Positions 48,583 to 57,746 of a stretch of DNA of 64,000 nucleotides are shown here, one piece after another (position 1 is the stretch's first letter; each line of letters begins with the position of its first letter). The stretch lies in NCBI RefSeq assembly GCF_900177485.1, contig NZ_LT840186.1:1116001-1180000 (forward strand), given 5' to 3'. A program made the position numbers and the translations under genes. The stretch comes from Candidatus Pelagibacter sp. HIMB1321 (GTDB lineage Bacteria; Pseudomonadota; Alphaproteobacteria; Pelagibacterales; Pelagibacteraceae). Below the pieces are notes generated by a model. The model searched no databases and was not told the DNA's origin. It saw only the letters and a list, made by a program, of their open reading frames with translations.

Positions 48583-49330
48583 AAATAGAATAATACCTTG
48601 TTTAGATGTTAAAAATGGTCGTGTTGTAAAAGGAATTAATTTTGTGGATTTGAAAGATGCAGGTGACCCTGTGGAACAAGCTAAAATTTATTCAGACGGT
48701 GGCGCTGATGAAATTTGTTTTTTAGACATCACAGCCTCAAATGAAAATAGAGATACTATTTTTGATGTTGTAGAAAGAACTTCAAAAAAATGTTTTGTAC
48801 CTTTAACTGTCGGTGGTGGAGTTAGAAATGTTGAGGATATCAATAAGCTATTAAATTGTGGCGCTGATAAAGTTTCAATTAACACTGCTGCAGTGGAAAA
48901 TCCAAAAGTAATCGAAGAAAGTTCTAAAAAATTTGGCTCACAATGTATTGTAGTTGCAATTGATGCAAAAAAGAAAAATGATAAATGGGAAATTTTTACC
49001 CATGGTGGAAGAAATTATACAGGAATTGATGCATTAGAATTTGCGAAAAAAATGGAAAATAGTGGAGCAGGAGAGCTTTTAGTAACTTCTATGGATAGAG
49101 ATGGAACACAAGTTGGTTATGATAATGAGTTAATGTCAAACATCGCCTCACTAGTAAATATCCCAGTAATAGCTTCTGGAGGAGTAGGAAATTTAGATCA
49201 CTTAGTTGATGGTATTAAATTAGGTAATGCAAGTGCAGTTTTAGCAGCATCTATATTTCACTATGGCAAACACTCAGTTAAAGAAGCTAAGCAATATTTG
49301 GATTCAAAGGGAATACCTGTTAGAATTTAA
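48575..49330 (+). CDS. hisF: Imidazole glycerol phosphate synthase subunit HisF
   Basis: A 251-aa TIM barrel cyclase. [19 protein letters not shown] holds the catalytic aspartate at the N-terminal strand; [24 protein letters not shown] and [11 protein letters not shown] are phosphate and active-site loops. Works with HisH to make imidazole glycerol phosphate and AICAR. hisE follows after 1 bp. Confidence 0.98.
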   Translation: MLKNRIIPCLDVKNGRVVKGINFVDLKDAGDPVEQAKIYSDGGADEICFLDITASNENRDTIFDVVERTSKKCFVPLTVGGGVRNVEDINKLLNCGADKVSINTAAVENPKVIEESSKKFGSQCIVVAIDAKKKNDKWEIFTHGGRNYTGIDALEFAKKMENSGAGELLVTSMDRDGTQVGYDNELMSNIASLVNIPVIASGGVGNLDHLVDGIKLGNASAVLAASIFHYGKHSVKEAKQYLDSKGIPVRI

Positions 49331-49331
49331 A

Positions 49332-49604
49332 ATGCTTAATACTTTAGAAAATCTAATTAAACTTGCAAGAGATAGAAAATCATCTCCTGTTGAAGGCTCT
49401 TATACAAACAAATTACTTTCTGATAAATCTTTAAGTAAAGCAAAAGTTTTGGAGGAAGTTGATGAGTTAATCGAAGCTGTTGAAGAGAATACAAACAAGA
49501 TTCATGAAGCAGCAGATGTTTTTTATCATTTGTTAATGTATTTAGAAGCTAATGATATAAAAATTGAAGATGTAATGTCAGAATTAGAAACAAGAAAAAA
49601 ATGA
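49332..49604 (+). CDS. hisE: Phosphoribosyl-ATP pyrophosphatase HisE
   Basis: A 90-aa all-alpha MazG-like enzyme for the second histidine step. MLNTLENLIKLARDRK starts at the ATG at 49332; a longer frame upstream merely runs through the end of hisF. SYTNKLL, KVLEEVDELIEAV and EAADVFYHLLMYLE are family blocks. Overlaps hinT by 4 bp. Confidence 0.95.
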   Translation: MLNTLENLIKLARDRKSSPVEGSYTNKLLSDKSLSKAKVLEEVDELIEAVEENTNKIHEAADVFYHLLMYLEANDIKIEDVMSELETRKK

Positions 49605-49966
49605 GTTACGACGATAATAATATTTTTGCTAAAATTTTACGTGAGGAAATACCTTGTAATAAGATTTACGAAGATAAATTTATTTTGTCATTCTATGATA
49701 TTAACCCTCAAAAAAAAATTCATGCGCTTGTAATTCCGAAAGGTAAATATACTGATTTAGATGATTTTAGTTTAAACGCCTCCCCTGAAGAAATGGTTGG
49801 ATTATTAAAAGGAATAAATATTGTTGCCAAAAAATTAGGTATTTCAACAGAAGTTGGCATGGGCTATAGGGCATTGGCGAATATAAGCGAGGATGGCGGT
49901 CAAGAAGTTCCTCATTTACATTTCCATTTATTTGGAGGTGAAAAAGTTGGAAAAATGGTTGAGTGA
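49601..49966 (+). CDS. hinT: HIT-family nucleoside phosphoramidase-like protein
   Basis: A 121-aa HIT protein. NIFAKILREEIPCNKIYED at the start and the catalytic histidine triad in VPHLHFHLFGGEKVG at the end. HinT enzymes cleave aminoacyl- or other nucleoside phosphoramidates. Attached to the his operon, as in many alphaproteobacteria, by 4-bp overlaps on both sides. Confidence 0.95.
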   Translation: MSYDDNNIFAKILREEIPCNKIYEDKFILSFYDINPQKKIHALVIPKGKYTDLDDFSLNASPEEMVGLLKGINIVAKKLGISTEVGMGYRALANISEDGGQEVPHLHFHLFGGEKVGKMVE

Positions 49967-50469
49967 CACAAATCGTTGAAAGAAATTTTTTAGAAATTAA
50001 ATCGATTGAAGCGTTAATTGAGAGTAAAGTTCCTCAAATCAACCATTCTATTGAGTTGGTAGAACCCGTTGATTTCCAACTAAATAAATTTTTCTATAAG
50101 AATGTTGGAAACAAGCATAGATGGATAGACCGTCTTATTTGGTCAGAAAATGAATGGATTAGATATGTCTCAAGTGCAAATATTGAAACATACATTTTGA
50201 AAATTGAAAATGATCTTGCAGGATATTTTGAGTTAATAAAACACTTAAATCTTAAAGAAATCGAAATAGCTTATTTTGGTCTCCTTGAAGAATATCATAA
50301 TAAAAAGCTAGGCGGATATCTTCTTTCTGAAGCAATAAAAAAGTCTTTCTTAAAAAAAGATATTGAGAGAGTTTGGGTTCACACATGCACTTTAGATCAC
50401 AAAAATGCTTTGAAAAATTATATGGCTAGAGGAATGAAGATTTATAAAAAGGAAACTATTAAAGTTTAA
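49963..50469 (+). CDS. GNAT-family N-acetyltransferase
   Basis: A 168-aa GNAT protein starting with GTG at 49963. The acetyl-CoA loop is LLEEYHNKKLGGYLLSEAIKKSF, near residues 104-127, with VWVHTCTLDHKNALKNYMARGM after it. Substrate unknown. Last gene of the hisB operon; its stop shares TTAA with lolA. Confidence 0.88.
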   Translation: MTQIVERNFLEIKSIEALIESKVPQINHSIELVEPVDFQLNKFFYKNVGNKHRWIDRLIWSENEWIRYVSSANIETYILKIENDLAGYFELIKHLNLKEIEIAYFGLLEEYHNKKLGGYLLSEAIKKSFLKKDIERVWVHTCTLDHKNALKNYMARGMKIYKKETIKV

Positions 50470-51017
50470 TTAGAATCTGGTAATTTAAAGATATTACTTT
50501 TTAATTGTTGATTAGTTTTAAGTGAAGAGATGTATGTAATACTTAAGTTTTGGTATATATCTAATGTTTGCCAACCTACAAGATTATAGTTGGTATTATT
50601 AAAAAAAATATTTATTTCATTATCTTCTTTTAAAATTTTAAAATTTATAAATTCATTATCAATAATTCTTTCTTCAAGGTTTTGAATTTCATTAATTAAA
50701 AAATTTTTATCAAGAATGTAATTTAATGGTGTTTTTTTAAGAGAATATCTATAGTAGCTACCACTTTTAGTTTTAATCACAAGAGATCTACCATTTGAAA
50801 CTAAAATCTTATTATTTGTATTATCATAGTTACAAAATATTTTTTTCGGATACTCAATCATACAATTTCCCTTTTCTATTTTGCCATTTATATTTTGCTC
50901 AAAGTTGAAACTTAAATTATAAATATTCTGTAAGTTATTTATTATATTTTCTTTTATTGATCCGAAACTAAGATTATTAAAATTTATAATGAAAAAAATT
51001 AACAAAATTTTTTTCAT
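50466..51017 (-). CDS. lolA: LolA-family outer-membrane lipoprotein carrier
   Basis: A 183-aa periplasmic protein with a signal peptide about residues 1-19. The mature fold begins with LSFNFEQNINGKIEKGNCMIEYPKKIFCNYDN (positions 35-66), typical of the LolA half-barrel. It ferries lipoproteins from LolCDE to the outer membrane. It is coupled to ftsK by TAATG, as in other alphaproteobacteria. Confidence 0.88.
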   Translation of the reverse strand: MKKILLIFFIINFNNLSFGSIKENIINNLQNIYNLSFNFEQNINGKIEKGNCMIEYPKKIFCNYDNTNNKILVSNGRSLVIKTKSGSYYRYSLKKTPLNYILDKNFLINEIQNLEERIIDNEFINFKILKEDNEINIFFNNTNYNLVGWQTLDIYQNLSITYISSLKTNQQLKSNIFKLPDSN

Positions 51018-53107
51018 TAAAGAACGTCTCTTTTACCAACATGATTTGCTTTACTAACAATTCCATCTTCTTCCATCATGTCAATAATTCTAGCAGCTCT
51101 GTTGTATCCGATTTGAAGTTTTCTCTGCAAAAATGATGTTGAAGCTTTTCCCTCAGATTTAATAATTTCTAAAGCACTTTGGTATAGTTCGTCTTTCTCA
51201 CCACTACTTTTAGAGCCATCACCAATTTCTTTTTCATCAGCAAAGTTTAAGATTTCATCAACATAATCTGGCTCTGCTTGAGATCTTAAAAAATTGTTAA
51301 TTTTCTCTATTTCAACATCAGACACAAAAGGAGCGTGAATTCTAAGAATTCTATTGGCTGAGGACATATAAAGCATATCACCCTTACCAAGAAGTTGCTC
51401 AGCTCCTTGTTCTCCTAATATTGTTCTACTATCTATTTTTGAAGTTACTTGAAATGATATCCTTGTAGGAAAATTAGCTTTAATTGTTCCAGTAATTACA
51501 TCTACACTTGGTCTTTGTGTAGCCATAATAATATGAATTCCAGCTGCCCTTGCCATTTGTGATAATTTTTGAATGTAATTTTCTATTTCTTTACCCGCAA
51601 CCAGCATTAAATCTGACATTTCATCTACCACAACTACAATATATGGCATTGGCAATTTATGTTTTGCATTATAGCCATCTATGTTTCTAACACCTTCTTT
51701 TGTCATTAATCGGTATCTGCTTTCCATTTCTTTAACAACCCAGCCAAGAACTGAAGCAGCTTTTTTAGCTTCAGTGATTACAGGGCACAACAAATGTGGA
51801 ATTCCTTCATAAGTAGATAATTCTAACATTTTAGGATCTATTAAAATAAATTTACATTTTTCTGGAGTATGTCTGTAAAGAAGTGATAAAATTATAGTAT
51901 TGATGCATACTGATTTACCAGAACCAGTTGTTCCTGCTATAAGTAAGTGGGGCATTGAGGCCAGATCACCAACAATAGGTGTACCTGAAATATTTTTCCC
52001 GAGAGCTATTGGAAGTTTAATTTCTCTTTTTTTAAAATCAGATTTGTCTAAAATTTCACTTAAATAAACATTTTCTCTAGAAGAATTTGGAAGCTCAATA
52101 CCCACAGTATTGCTTCCAGGTATTGTAGCAATTCTTGCAGACTCTGAACTTGTATTTCTTGCTATGTCATCAGATAAATTAATTATCTTCGATACTTTAA
52201 CCCCAGCAGCTGGTTCAAACTCATTTAAAGTCACAACAGGTCCATGGCTTACTTTTTTAATGTTGCCATTCACACCAAAATCTAGCAAAATTTTTTCAAG
52301 AAAAGCAGGATCACTAGTTTCTTCTTTATTTGAGTTTTCTCTTTCTTGTTTTGTTGGTTTTTTTAATAAATCTAATCCAGGCAATTTAAATTTAGTTTTT
52401 TCATTTTCTTTTATTTTTTCAGCTTTTATGAATGGAAGATCTTCTTGAATTAAATTTTTAATCTCTTCTTGAGGAATATATTCACTAATAACTTCACTTC
52501 TATCAGTATAAGGTTTGCTTTTATCTTTTTTGATAAATTTGATAATCTTTTTTATAAAATTCCAAAATCCTTTTGAACTAAAATTGATGCTTATTAAAAA
52601 AAAAGCTAAAATTAGAAGTAAAAGAATGAAATAAGATACTGAAGTTTGGATATTTATAAGATTTAAAAGAAAGGTTTGACCTAAGTATTGACCTACAAAT
52701 CCTCCGTTGCCATTAATATATAGTTCGAAAGTATTTTGATAAAAAAAATCAAAAAATAAAGATCCAAAAACACAGTAAAAAATAGAAAAAAAAATATTTT
52801 CTATAATTAAAAACACATCTTTACTATTAAAAATATTTACTCCAGTTATCAGTAATGTAATTGAGATCAAATAAGATATTGCTCCAATTGACTGAAAAAA
52901 TAAATCGGAAATATAGCTACCCTTAAAGCCTAAAATATTTTGAATTTCAGTGTTTTCTGGAAATATAAAATTAGGATCACTCGGCGAGTATGAAATTAGG
53001 GCTAAGAAAAGCAAAACTCCAATTAAAGAAATAGACACACCTACAATTTCAATTATTCTATTAATTATAAAACGAAGAGTATCGTTAGCTATTTTTTTAA
53101 TATTCAT
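51017..53107 (-). CDS. ftsK: DNA translocase FtsK
   Basis: A 696-aa translocase. Four hydrophobic helices lie in the first about 190 residues, followed by a short linker. The motor has Walker A AGTTGSGKSVCIN and Walker B VVVVDEMSDLM; the C-terminal gamma winged helix spans about 630-690 (SFLQRKLQIGYNRAARI). It resolves and pumps chromosome ends at division. Shorter than E. coli FtsK because the linker is short. Confidence 0.97.
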   Translation of the reverse strand: MNIKKIANDTLRFIINRIIEIVGVSISLIGVLLFLALISYSPSDPNFIFPENTEIQNILGFKGSYISDLFFQSIGAISYLISITLLITGVNIFNSKDVFLIIENIFFSIFYCVFGSLFFDFFYQNTFELYINGNGGFVGQYLGQTFLLNLINIQTSVSYFILLLLILAFFLISINFSSKGFWNFIKKIIKFIKKDKSKPYTDRSEVISEYIPQEEIKNLIQEDLPFIKAEKIKENEKTKFKLPGLDLLKKPTKQERENSNKEETSDPAFLEKILLDFGVNGNIKKVSHGPVVTLNEFEPAAGVKVSKIINLSDDIARNTSSESARIATIPGSNTVGIELPNSSRENVYLSEILDKSDFKKREIKLPIALGKNISGTPIVGDLASMPHLLIAGTTGSGKSVCINTIILSLLYRHTPEKCKFILIDPKMLELSTYEGIPHLLCPVITEAKKAASVLGWVVKEMESRYRLMTKEGVRNIDGYNAKHKLPMPYIVVVVDEMSDLMLVAGKEIENYIQKLSQMARAAGIHIIMATQRPSVDVITGTIKANFPTRISFQVTSKIDSRTILGEQGAEQLLGKGDMLYMSSANRILRIHAPFVSDVEIEKINNFLRSQAEPDYVDEILNFADEKEIGDGSKSSGEKDELYQSALEIIKSEGKASTSFLQRKLQIGYNRAARIIDMMEEDGIVSKANHVGKRDVL

Positions 53108-53168
53108 TTTGATGAATCAAATATAACACTTTGTATCATCTAATTTTTATTGTTAAAATTAATTTGTT

Positions 53169-54239
53169 ATGAAAGTTTGTGTAATAGGCAATGGTTTGGT
53201 TAGTTTAACTCTTGCAAATGTTTTAATTCAAAAAGACTTATTTGTAGATATTTACGCTACAAAAAAAAATGATTTAAAAGATCAATCCCGGACATTAGGG
53301 ATATCTAAATCAAATATAGATTATTTTAACAATGAAATTCTAGATATTAAAGAAATTTTGTGGGAAATTAAAAACATAAAAATTTACACTGAAAAAAATA
53401 ATAAAGAAGAACTGCTGAAATTTAATAATAAAGATAATCAAATTTTCTCAATAATTCGAAACAATAAACTACATAAATTATTATTTAATAAATTAAAAAA
53501 AAGTAAATTTGTAAGATTTAAAGAAAGTTATGATGTAGATAAAAGCAAATATAAATTAGTTTTTAACTCTGATCCAACACATTCTATTATTAAGAAATTT
53601 TTTTCATCTAAAATTGAAAAAAAATATGATAGCAGTGCTTATATAACTACAATTATTCATAAAAAAATTAAAAATCATACTGCTTACCAAAATTTTACAA
53701 AAATTGGCCCAATAGCTTTTCTTCCAATTTCAAATACAGAAACCTCAATTGTGTATTCTTTAAATACATCTAAAAAAAAAAGTGATTTGGAAATGAACGA
53801 TTTAGTTAAAAAATATAATCCCATCTATTCCATCAAAAGAATTCATGTTTGGAGAAATTTTCAATTAAAGTCTTCAAGTTTAAGAAATTATTATAAAGGT
53901 AATATTTTAGCTTTCGGGGATTTACTTCATAAAATACATCCTCTAGCGGGTCAGGGATTTAACATGTCATTACGTGATATTAAATTTCTATCTAGTTTAA
54001 TTGATGAAAGGATTAATTTGGGATTGGATTTAGATGAATCTATTTGCCAGGAATTTCAAAAAAATTCCCAAAGCAAAAATTTTATTTTTTCATCAGGTAT
54101 AGATTGGATTTATGAATTTTTTAATTTGGAAAGTAAGATCAATTCTGATTTATTGAAAAAGTCAATAAGTGTTATTGGAAGCAATAAAGTCGTAAAACAA
54201 TTTCTTCAAAAATTTGCAGATAGTGGTATTCGTTATTAA
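53169..54239 (+). CDS. ubiH: UbiH/UbiF-like FAD monooxygenase
   Basis: A 356-aa FAD-dependent hydroxylase. The N-terminal FAD loop VCVIGNGLVSLTLANVLIQ has S in place of the third glycine. The second FAD motif is conserved: AFGDLLHKIHPLAGQGFNMSLRD. The family hydroxylates the ubiquinone ring; which position is uncertain. Short and diverged compared with about 400-aa relatives. It ends 3 bp before the convergent LON-domain gene. Confidence 0.8.
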   Translation: MKVCVIGNGLVSLTLANVLIQKDLFVDIYATKKNDLKDQSRTLGISKSNIDYFNNEILDIKEILWEIKNIKIYTEKNNKEELLKFNNKDNQIFSIIRNNKLHKLLFNKLKKSKFVRFKESYDVDKSKYKLVFNSDPTHSIIKKFFSSKIEKKYDSSAYITTIIHKKIKNHTAYQNFTKIGPIAFLPISNTETSIVYSLNTSKKKSDLEMNDLVKKYNPIYSIKRIHVWRNFQLKSSSLRNYYKGNILAFGDLLHKIHPLAGQGFNMSLRDIKFLSSLIDERINLGLDLDESICQEFQKNSQSKNFIFSSGIDWIYEFFNLESKINSDLLKKSISVIGSNKVVKQFLQKFADSGIRY

Positions 54240-54242
54240 GAA

Positions 54243-54890
54243 TTATTGTAGAGTTGTATTATTATATTCATCAAACGTGTAAGTTGACAATATTTCGGCA
54301 ATTTTATTTTTTCTTAAATTTAAGTTAACTGCTTCTAACAAAACTTGTTTTTCTTCTAGACTAAATGGAGAAGCCATTGCTAACGCATTAATTGTTTCAT
54401 CTAAACTTTGTTTTTCTAATGCTTTCCAATTAATTATAAAGCCTCTTTTTTCAAATAATTGTTTTAAATCTTTAAAAATTAACTCCAAATCAGAAAATTT
54501 TAGATCTTCTTTTTTTTCACTTAGATCATTTAAATAATCATCAAAATTTACTTCACAATTTCTATAAGGTTTATTAGCTTGTATTTCTTTTAAAATTTTA
54601 AATCTGATTATTCCTTTTAGATCAATTAAATATCTACCATCATCTGTTTCTTTAAAACTTGTAATTTTACCCAAGCAGCCAATTTTATGTAGAGATGGGA
54701 TAATTGATTTTTCTTCATTAGTGGATTTTGGCTGTATCATGCCAATAAATTTATTTGTTTTCATACTATCGTTAATCATCTCAATATATCTTGGCTCAAA
54801 TATATTAAGAGGAACAGTTGTTTTTGGAAATATTATAAAATTACTCAAAGGGAATACAGGAATTGTGTTTGGTAATTCTTCTTTTTTCAT
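54243..54890 (-). CDS. LON N-terminal (substrate-binding) domain protein
   Basis: A 215-aa stand-alone Lon-N domain with no ATPase or protease part. NTIPVFPLSNFIIFPKTTVPLNIFEPRYIEMIND (positions 8-41) is the diagnostic start; GCLGKITSFKETDDGRYLIDLKG follows. The function of such proteins is unknown. Divergent from the tRNA-Gly across 70 bp. Confidence 0.9.
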   Translation of the reverse strand: MKKEELPNTIPVFPLSNFIIFPKTTVPLNIFEPRYIEMINDSMKTNKFIGMIQPKSTNEEKSIIPSLHKIGCLGKITSFKETDDGRYLIDLKGIIRFKILKEIQANKPYRNCEVNFDDYLNDLSEKKEDLKFSDLELIFKDLKQLFEKRGFIINWKALEKQSLDETINALAMASPFSLEEKQVLLEAVNLNLRKNKIAEILSTYTFDEYNNTTLQ

Positions 54891-54920
54891 TTTTCATATT
54901 TATATCATATTTAATATTGC

Positions 54921-54949
54921 TTGAATTAAAAAAATTAGCTAACTATACT
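54921..54949 (+). promoter_or_regulatory. Sigma-70 promoter for tRNA-Gly
   Basis: TTGAAT (54921-54926), 17 nt, TATACT (54944-54949), a near-consensus promoter at ideal spacing. A start about 54956 puts the tRNA 5' end 5 nt downstream. The sulfotransferase gene behind the tRNA may use the same promoter. Confidence 0.7.
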
Positions 54950-54960
54950 GTTTTTTAAAT

Positions 54961-55035
54961 GCGGGCATAGCTCAGTGGTAGAGCGTCTCGTTGCCAACGA
55001 GAAGGTCGAGGGTTCGACCCCCTTTGCCCGCTCCA
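54961..55035 (+). tRNA. tRNA-Gly (anticodon GCC)
   Basis: Full cloverleaf. Acceptor GCGGGCA (54961-54967) pairs with TGCCCGC (55025-55031). The D arm is GCTC-loop-GAGC. The anticodon stem is TCTCG/CGAGA with loop TTGCCAA, giving anticodon GCC. The T arm is GAGGG-TTCGACC-CCCTT. Discriminator T and encoded CCA at 55033-55035. Reads GGC/GGU codons. Confidence 0.98.
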
Positions 55036-55047
55036 AAATTTAAAATA

Positions 55048-55884
55048 ATGATAATTTGGATTGCATCTTATCCTAAAAGTGGAAATACATATGTGAGGTC
55101 TTTCCTATCGGCTTACTATTATTCTAAAAATGGAAAATTTGATTTTGATTTATTATTAAATATCGAACAGTTTCCGTCACAACGATTTACAAATTATAAA
55201 TCTTATACTTTTGTTAATGCTGCAGAAAACTGGATAAATAATCAAAGATTTTTTTTTGATAAAAAAAAGACATACTTTTTAAAAACTCATAATACATTTG
55301 AAAATTATTATGGTAACAACTTCACATCAGATTCTGAAACTTTAGGAGCAATTTATATTGTAAGAGATCCAAGAAATATAATTACATCAATGTGTAATCA
55401 TTTTTCATTAACTTTAGATCAAGCATTAATTAAAATGACAGATGACAAGGCATCATTATCTAGAAAGACGGCAGATGGCGATTGTAGTACATTTACTTTT
55501 TTGGGAAGTTGGTCAAACCATTATAAATCATGGAAACAAAATTTTAAATTTAAAACATTATTTATTAAATATGAGGATTTGTATAATAATACCTTTAAAG
55601 AGTTTGAAAAAATCATAAATTTTATTGAAGAATTAACCCAAGAAAATAAGCCTATAGACAAAAGAAAATTTGAAAATTCACTTGAAACAACAAGTTTTGA
55701 TAGTTTGAAAAAAAAAGAAAATTTGAATGGTTTTGGTGAGAGCTTAGCTTATGACAGAAATGAGAAGACAAACTTTTTTAACTTAGGTTTTAAAAATAAT
55801 TGGCAAAAAATCCTACCAAAAGAAATATCAATAAAAATTACATCTCAATTTTTAGAGGAATTAAAAGAGCTTAATTATGAGTGA
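55048..55884 (+). CDS. Sulfotransferase-domain protein (copy B)
   Basis: A 278-aa paralogue of the gene at 32850. It starts MIIWIASYPKSGNTYVRSFLSA at 55048; a longer frame would run into the tRNA. Motifs are YPKSGNTY (residues 8-15), FLKTH, RDPRNIITSMCNHFS and GSWSNHYKSW. The leader after the encoded tRNA CCA is only 12 nt with no ribosome-binding site. PAPS is the expected donor; the acceptor is unknown. phhB overlaps its end by 8 bp. Confidence 0.9.
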   Translation: MIIWIASYPKSGNTYVRSFLSAYYYSKNGKFDFDLLLNIEQFPSQRFTNYKSYTFVNAAENWINNQRFFFDKKKTYFLKTHNTFENYYGNNFTSDSETLGAIYIVRDPRNIITSMCNHFSLTLDQALIKMTDDKASLSRKTADGDCSTFTFLGSWSNHYKSWKQNFKFKTLFIKYEDLYNNTFKEFEKIINFIEELTQENKPIDKRKFENSLETTSFDSLKKKENLNGFGESLAYDRNEKTNFFNLGFKNNWQKILPKEISIKITSQFLEELKELNYE

Positions 55885-56230
55885 TTTAAAAAATAAAAAT
55901 TGTACTGCATGTGAAGGTGGAGCTATTCCTTTTGATATTTCAGAAATTCATAAATATCAAAAAAAAGTTGATGGATGGGATATTATAAAGGGTAATAAAG
56001 ATATTTATTTTTTAGAGAAAAATTTTAATTTTAATAATTTTAAAGAAAGCCAAATTTTTGTGAATAAAGTTAGTGAAATTTCAGAGGAAGAAGGACATCA
56101 CCCTGATATTAATTTTGGATGGGGTTATGCAAAAATTAATATAACAACACATGCAATCGAAGGTTTATCTGAAAATGACTTCATTTTAGCTACTAAAATT
56201 GACCAAATTATTAATGACGAAAATGCCTAG
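55877..56230 (+). CDS. phhB: Pterin-4a-carbinolamine dehydratase
   Basis: A 117-aa protein; CTACEGGAIPFDISEI precedes the PCD domain, whose core is EEEGHHPDINFGWGYAKINITTHAIEGLSENDF (positions 74-106) with the histidine pair HH. It recycles the pterin cofactor of aromatic hydroxylases or aids molybdopterin/folate side reactions; no phhA is in the window. It overlaps purH by 20 bp in convergent orientation. Confidence 0.94.
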   Translation: MSDLKNKNCTACEGGAIPFDISEIHKYQKKVDGWDIIKGNKDIYFLEKNFNFNNFKESQIFVNKVSEISEEEGHHPDINFGWGYAKINITTHAIEGLSENDFILATKIDQIINDENA

Positions 56231-57746
56231 TCTTTGAAAAAATTAAAACAGTATTAGTTTCATTTGCAAATTTTATAATTTCTTTGTCATTAATAGAACC
56301 TGACGGTTGGATGACAGCTTTTACTCCTGATTGAATTAATTTTTCAATACCATCAACAAAGGGGAAAAAGGCATCTGAAGCTGCAACGATATCAGTAGAA
56401 GGATTTGTAAATTTTTTCATTTTATTGATTGCGATTTGACAACTATCCAATCTACTAGGTTGACCAGAGCCAATCCCAACAGTTGTTTTGTTTGAGGATA
56501 AAACAATTGCATTAGATTTAACAAATCTACAAACATTAAGTGCGAATATTAGATCATCAAATTGAGATTTTGTGGGTTTTTTCTTTGAAACTACAGCGAA
56601 ATCTTTTTTTGAAAAAATTTTACTATCTTCTGATTGTATTAATATATTTTGATTAGCAGATATAAATTTTAAAATTTCGCTAGAATGGAAATTAGAAGCA
56701 TCAATTAATCGTAAATTTTTCTTTTTCTTCAAAATTCTTAAAGCTTCAGCATCAAAATTATCTCCAATTATCACTTCAAGAAATAATTTTTGAAGTTCAA
56801 GTGCTAACTTTTTATTAATTTTGAAATTACAAGAAACAATACCACCAAAAGCACTTACAGGATCACAAGCTAGAGCTGATTTATAACATTTAACAGGATC
56901 TTTAAGAGCAGATACACCGCAAGGATTTGCATGTTTAATTATAACTACACCAGTATTTTTTGGTAAAGATTTTGAGATAGTTAATGCTGCAAAAATATCA
57001 TTATAATTGTTATAACTTAATTGTTTGCCGTGTAATTGTATAATGTCTAAAGTTTTATTTTTAGAATAAATAGCACTTTCTTGATGAGGATTTTCTCCAT
57101 ATCTTAGTTTCTCAACTAAATTACCAGAAATAATTTTTTTTTCTGGAAAGTGATTATTTGTAATTTTATTGAAGTAATTTGATATTAAAGCATCATAATA
57201 GGCTGTTTCTGTAAATGCTGTACGAGACATTTTTTGTCTAAATTCTAATGATGTTGAACCATTTAATCTTGTCAATTCATTAATCAGCTCCTCATATTGA
57301 GAATTTGAAGTAATAACCGTAACATCATTATAATTTTTTGCTGCAGCTCTAACCATAGTTGGTCCACCCACATCTATATTTTCAATAATCTTTTTATGAT
57401 TTGATGTATTTTCTAAAGTCTGTTCAAAAGGATAAAAATTAACAATAACTAAATCTATATTATCAAAATTATTATCAATTAAATCTTGATGATGAGATTT
57501 ATTATTTCTCTTATTCAATATACCAGCGTGAATTTTAGGATGTAATGTTTTTACTCTCCCGCCCAAAATTTCAGGTGATCCAGTGTAATCTGAAACCTCC
57601 GTACATGCATACCTTAGTTTTTTAATTTCTTTATATGTTCCCCCGGAACTAATAATTTCAACTTTAAATTTTTTTAATACACTTAATAAGGGTTTAAGGT
57701 CTTTTTTGTCTGATACTGAGATTAAAGCTCTTTTAATTTTTTTCAT
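56211..57746 (-). CDS. purH: Bifunctional AICAR formyltransferase/IMP cyclohydrolase
   Basis: A 511-aa enzyme for the last two purine steps. N-terminal MGS-like cyclohydrolase: ALISVSDKKDL, SSGGTYKEIK and GRVKTLHPKIHAGIL. C-terminal transformylase: KLRYGENPHQESA, IIKHANPCGVS and IASDAFFPF-like VAASDAFFPFVDG. Start overlaps the stop of the heparinase-like gene (TAATG). The order rpe-heparinase-purH is common in alphaproteobacteria. Confidence 0.98.
   Translation of the reverse strand: MKKIKRALISVSDKKDLKPLLSVLKKFKVEIISSGGTYKEIKKLRYACTEVSDYTGSPEILGGRVKTLHPKIHAGILNKRNNKSHHQDLIDNNFDNIDLVIVNFYPFEQTLENTSNHKKIIENIDVGGPTMVRAAAKNYNDVTVITSNSQYEELINELTRLNGSTSLEFRQKMSRTAFTETAYYDALISNYFNKITNNHFPEKKIISGNLVEKLRYGENPHQESAIYSKNKTLDIIQLHGKQLSYNNYNDIFAALTISKSLPKNTGVVIIKHANPCGVSALKDPVKCYKSALACDPVSAFGGIVSCNFKINKKLALELQKLFLEVIIGDNFDAEALRILKKKKNLRLIDASNFHSSEILKFISANQNILIQSEDSKIFSKKDFAVVSKKKPTKSQFDDLIFALNVCRFVKSNAIVLSSNKTTVGIGSGQPSRLDSCQIAINKMKKFTNPSTDIVAASDAFFPFVDGIEKLIQSGVKAVIQPSGSINDKEIIKFANETNTVLIFSKTRHFRH

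Noticed and set aside
49263..49331. Longer HisE start
   Set aside because: It lies in the end of hisF; HisE proteins begin at the MLNTLENL methionine.
54991..55047. N-terminal extension of sulfotransferase B beginning within tRNA-Gly
   Set aside because: The extra residues are translated tRNA sequence; the paralogue starts at the MIIWI methionine, so the ATG at 55048 is the start.
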